Positions 61,098 through 64,000 of a stretch of DNA of 64,000 nt are shown piece after piece; the first letter of the stretch is position 1, and the number at the start of each line of letters is the position of its first letter. The notes under the pieces were generated by a model. That model worked only from the letters and a program-made list of their open reading frames with translations, searched no databases and was not told the origin of the DNA. Made by a program: the position numbers and the translations under genes. Origin of the DNA: Clostridia bacterium (lineage in GTDB: Bacteria; Bacillota; Clostridia; Lachnospirales; Lachnospiraceae); NCBI GenBank assembly GCA_910576325.1, contig CAJTIM010000002.1, positions 188,501 to 252,500 of the forward strand, in the 5' to 3' direction.

Positions 61098-62678
61098 ATG
61101 GGAATTTATTTAAATCCGGACAATGAGGGGTTCCGGGAAGCGATCGATTCGGAGATTTATGTGGATAAGAGCGAATTGCTGACCTATACAAATAAAGTAC
61201 TTGGCACAGAACAAAAGAATATATGCGTCAGCCGTCCAAGACGTTTTGGAAAGTCAATGGCGGCAAAGATGCTGAGTGCGTATTACAGCAAGGGCTGTGA
61301 TTCAAAAGCACTTTTTGAAAATAAAAAGATAGCTGCGTCTGCTTCTTATCGGGAGCATTTAAATAAATACAATGTAATTTTTCTAAATATACAGAATTTT
61401 TTAAGCGGCACATACGACATACATGATATGATAGGAAATATCAGCTTAAAAGTTATAACAGAGCTTTTAGAGGAATACGGAGAGTTTGCAGGAGAAAAAG
61501 AAGAATTTCTTCCGGAGATTCTGAGTCAAATTTATAGTAAAAAGAAAGAAAAATTCGTATTTATCATTGATGAATGGGACTGCATTTTCCGAGAAAAAAA
61601 GGTGACAGAAGAGGGATACGCAGAATACCTGGATTTTCTTCGTAATCTTTTGAAAGACAGAACTTATGTGGCTCTTGCATATATGACAGGGATTCTTCCT
61701 ATTAAAAAATATGGAAGCCACTTCGCTTTGAATATGTTTACGGAATTTTCTATGACCAATCCCCGAATCTTGGCAGATTATGTGGGATTCACTGAAGAAG
61801 AGGTCAGGGACTTGTGCGGACAGTACGGAATGGACTTTGACGAAGCAGCCCGATGGTATGACGGATATACCTTTAAAAGAAACGCACATATTTACAGCCC
61901 CAAGTCTGTAGTAGATGCCATGCTGAACGAGGAATATGACAGCTATTGGTCCCAGACAGAGACATATGAGGCCCTAAAGATCTATATAGAGATGAATTTT
62001 GACGGACTAAAAGACTCCGTGATTGAGATGCTTTCCGGCGGCAGAGTTCGGGTAAATACGGCAACTTTTCACAATGACATGACAACCTTTCACAGTAAGG
62101 ATGACGTGCTGACACTTTTGATCCATTTGGGCTATCTTGCATATGATTTTGCCAGTCAGGAGGTATTTATTCCCAATTATGAGATTTCCGGAGAGTTTAA
62201 AACAGCACTCCAGGGAGCAGGCTGGGATGCAGTCGTGAAAGCAGTAGATAAGTCGGAACAATTGCTGAGAAACACCTGGAATAAAAAAGAGGATCTGGTG
62301 GCAGCGGCGTTGAAGCAGATGCACATGGAAACCTCGCTCCTAACCTACAACGATGAAAATTCTCTTTCCTGTATCATGTCGCTGGCTTACTACAGCGCAC
62401 GTATTTATTACACAGAGATTCGTGAACTTCCAACAGGTGAGGGGTATGCGGACATTGTGTATCTCCCAAGGAAAAATCATCTTGATAAACCGGCCCTGAT
62501 CATAGAATTGAAATGGGATAAATCAAAAAAGGGTGCCATTGAACAGATAAAAGAGCGAAAATATGGAAAGGCATTGGAGGATTATTCCGGAAACCTGCTG
62601 CTTGTGGGGATCAACTATGACAGAAAAACAAAAAAGCATGAGTGTGTCATTGAGGAATACAGGAAACCACAAGCTTAA
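61098..62678 (+). CDS. AAA-family ATPase with C-terminal PD-(D/E)XK nuclease-like domain
   Basis: This 526-residue protein belongs to the abundant 'AAA-ATPase-like' gut family. The P-loop-like motif RPRRFGKSM is at residues 46-54 and the Walker B FIIDEWD near 155-161 with Asp158. The helical middle contains WYDGYTF. The C-terminus carries a PD-(D/E)XK-type core with Asp452 (YADIVYL) and Glu470-Lys472 (IIELKWDK). Both ATPase and nuclease residues look intact. Members are often repeated in genomes and their role is unknown; mobile or defence functions have been suggested for the fold. It is convergent with the histidine kinase, sharing TTAA as stops. Confidence 0.87.
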   Translation: MGIYLNPDNEGFREAIDSEIYVDKSELLTYTNKVLGTEQKNICVSRPRRFGKSMAAKMLSAYYSKGCDSKALFENKKIAASASYREHLNKYNVIFLNIQNFLSGTYDIHDMIGNISLKVITELLEEYGEFAGEKEEFLPEILSQIYSKKKEKFVFIIDEWDCIFREKKVTEEGYAEYLDFLRNLLKDRTYVALAYMTGILPIKKYGSHFALNMFTEFSMTNPRILADYVGFTEEEVRDLCGQYGMDFDEAARWYDGYTFKRNAHIYSPKSVVDAMLNEEYDSYWSQTETYEALKIYIEMNFDGLKDSVIEMLSGGRVRVNTATFHNDMTTFHSKDDVLTLLIHLGYLAYDFASQEVFIPNYEISGEFKTALQGAGWDAVVKAVDKSEQLLRNTWNKKEDLVAAALKQMHMETSLLTYNDENSLSCIMSLAYYSARIYYTEIRELPTGEGYADIVYLPRKNHLDKPALIIELKWDKSKKGAIEQIKERKYGKALEDYSGNLLLVGINYDRKTKKHECVIEEYRKPQA

Positions 62679-63949
62679 AGTACAATGGTAAAGGTACTTC
62701 CTCCCCCCGGCGTATCGCCCACCAGGATCTTCCCCTGGTGGGCTTTTATAATCTCAGAAGCAATAGACAGTCCAAGTCCAAAGTGCCCTTTTTGATTGCG
62801 GGATCGATCCGCTCGGTAAAATCGATCAAATATGCGAGGCTTTTCGTAATCCGAAATACCAATTCCGTTGTCAGCAACACAAATTCGGTAAAATTTTCCG
62901 TCATAAGCAAGCGACAGGCAGATGTGTCCCTGCTCCGGCGTATAGCTGACCGCATTGTGCAGCAGGATAGAAAGCACCTGCCTGATGCGTCCCGGATCAC
63001 AGGCACAGGGAGGAAGTGCAGTCTCCGGAAGCTTAATAGAGAGACGGATGGATTTTTCGGCCGCTACCGGTTCAAAAGCTTCAAAAGTTTCCAATAAAAG
63101 CGTATCCAGCTCCGCGGAACGCATTTCCACGGACCAGGTATGTGCTTCCATGCCGGACAGCAGAAGCATATCATCAATCAAACCGGACATACGCATCCCT
63201 TCCGATTGAATGGAATCCAGAAAATGAGCCCGTTCCGCCTCATTTCCGCGGCGGGAAGCGGATGCACAGGAGAGAATCACAGCCAGAGGCGTGCGGAGCT
63301 CATGGGAGGCCGCCGCAACAAACTGTGTCTGCCGCCGCTGGTTTTCCTCCAGAGGCAGAAGGAGCTTCCTGGTAAAATACCATGCAAACAGGAACAGGGC
63401 GCCTGCGGCCAGTGCGGTGAGAAGGGCAAAAAGAATCCTTTGGGAGTGTATCTGCTGCCTCAATGCGGTGAGAGGCATTAAAACCATAATCTTAAGCGCA
63501 CCGCCGCTGCGCTCGTGGATGATGGCACAGCCGTAGTAATCGGAGGCACCGCGGCCCTTGGAGGAAAAGTCAAACTCCATGCGGTAGACAGGGGAATCTT
63601 CAAAGGAAGAAAATGCAAAACGTGTCTCAAAATAGCTCCATGCTGCGGTAAAAATTTCATCCCGGACAGGGGAGGACTGATGCTTGAAAAGCAGAGGAAC
63701 CTCATTGTCTGCGATTTGGATATGGTAAGTACCCTGGTCCTCAATCTTGGCAAGCTGTTCCCAGGTAAGGACGTGGTTTTCCGTGAGGATGTCGGCAATA
63801 TCTTCCATTTCATTTTGAAAGGAAGTAAAGCTGCTGTCCTTTAAGCTCTTTTCGGAAATATAGAGATAGCCGCAGGACATTACGACCAATATGAAACATG
63901 TAATACTGGCGCAAAGGAGAGCCAGACGAAAATGTACCTTGCGAAACAT
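62675..63949 (-). CDS. Sensor histidine kinase
   Basis: This 424-residue membrane kinase has a first TM helix (about 8-30), an extracellular sensing region (about 31-170), a second TM helix (about 172-191) and the HisKA domain with the phosphorylated His216 in AAASHELRTPLAV. The HATPase domain has the N box LLHNAVSYTPEQG, DNGIGI, and GHFGLGLSIASEI. The start is preceded by AAGGAGTC on the minus strand. The response regulator gene is expected just beyond the window (past 64000 on the minus strand). The stimulus is unknown. Confidence 0.93.
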   Translation of the reverse strand: MFRKVHFRLALLCASITCFILVVMSCGYLYISEKSLKDSSFTSFQNEMEDIADILTENHVLTWEQLAKIEDQGTYHIQIADNEVPLLFKHQSSPVRDEIFTAAWSYFETRFAFSSFEDSPVYRMEFDFSSKGRGASDYYGCAIIHERSGGALKIMVLMPLTALRQQIHSQRILFALLTALAAGALFLFAWYFTRKLLLPLEENQRRQTQFVAAASHELRTPLAVILSCASASRRGNEAERAHFLDSIQSEGMRMSGLIDDMLLLSGMEAHTWSVEMRSAELDTLLLETFEAFEPVAAEKSIRLSIKLPETALPPCACDPGRIRQVLSILLHNAVSYTPEQGHICLSLAYDGKFYRICVADNGIGISDYEKPRIFDRFYRADRSRNQKGHFGLGLSIASEIIKAHQGKILVGDTPGGGSTFTIVL

Positions 63950-64000
63950 AAAGACTCCTTCCCGGAATGTGACTGGTTTTGCTTCGGCATGTAAAACGAA

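Noticed and set aside
1..64000. Search for tRNA, rRNA, CRISPR repeats, transposases and prophage genes
   Set aside because: None was recognised by eye. The three-copy repeat at 59834 is too short and compact to be a CRISPR array.

Overview
The window reads as a chromosomal segment of a spore-forming, anaerobic, Gram-positive Clostridia, most likely a member of the Lachnospiraceae. Supporting evidence is a V-type ATP synthase operon, a complete spoIIA-spoVA sporulation cluster, T-box and S-box leaders, sigma-A-like promoters (TTGACA/TATAAT), strong AGGAGG ribosome sites, several TTG starts, a glycyl radical enzyme, FeoAB and many small zinc-ribbon proteins. No tRNA, rRNA, CRISPR array, insertion sequence or prophage was seen.

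Layout. 1-4.3 kb: 3' half of a V-type ATPase operon (C end, F, A, B, D). 4.3-6.1 kb: SPFH and TM2 zinc-ribbon proteins. 6.2-9.5 kb: glucose-type PTS IICBA with an antiterminator-controlled leader and its BglG/LicT-type antiterminator. 9.6-16.7 kb: methyltransferase, an 845-residue envelope protein, M29 aminopeptidase, a coiled-coil protein and signal peptidase I. 17-21.6 kb: CBS/DRTGG-containing pyrophosphatase, flavin reductase, shikimate kinase, LysM/G5/M23 cell-wall peptidase. 21.8-25.8 kb: murA, an S-box leader, metK, glycerate kinase. 26-30.6 kb: an RND pump with a long coiled-coil insert and its TetR regulator, with a palindromic operator just after the promoter. 30.8-38.3 kb: secreted metallophosphoesterase, T-box/valS, folC, a 49-residue ORF and a TPR protein. 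38.4-43.3 kb: spoIIAA-spoIIAB-sigF, a 54-residue membrane ORF, then spoVAA-AB-AC-AD-AE, with a sigma-G-like promoter at the sigF/spoVA junction. 43.4-46.7 kb: degV, then Fur-box-preceded feoAB. 46.9-49.3 kb: an 805-residue TPR/AAA protein with a degenerate Walker B. 49.4-54 kb: PfkB-family sugar-phosphate kinase divergent from a GH13 hydrolase and glgB. 54.1-60.8 kb: a ROK-kinase remnant, a DeoR regulator divergent from an unassigned glycyl radical enzyme, a TetR-controlled membrane-protein cassette, and a radical SAM activase with a shortened ferredoxin region. 61-64 kb: AAA/PD-(D/E)XK protein and a sensor histidine kinase.

The most notable accessory material is the glycyl radical enzyme locus (54.4-60.8 kb). 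It has four direct repeats resembling DeoR-family operators, an activase that is apparently its partner but lies in reverse orientation beyond a three-gene TetR cassette, and an activase that has lost most of the usual cysteine-rich insert. Other points of interest are the compositional mosaic inside the RND pump's coiled coil, the uncharacterised 845- and 805-residue proteins, and three short genes (40, 49 and 54 residues). All function calls rest on motifs and context read by eye; no database search was run.
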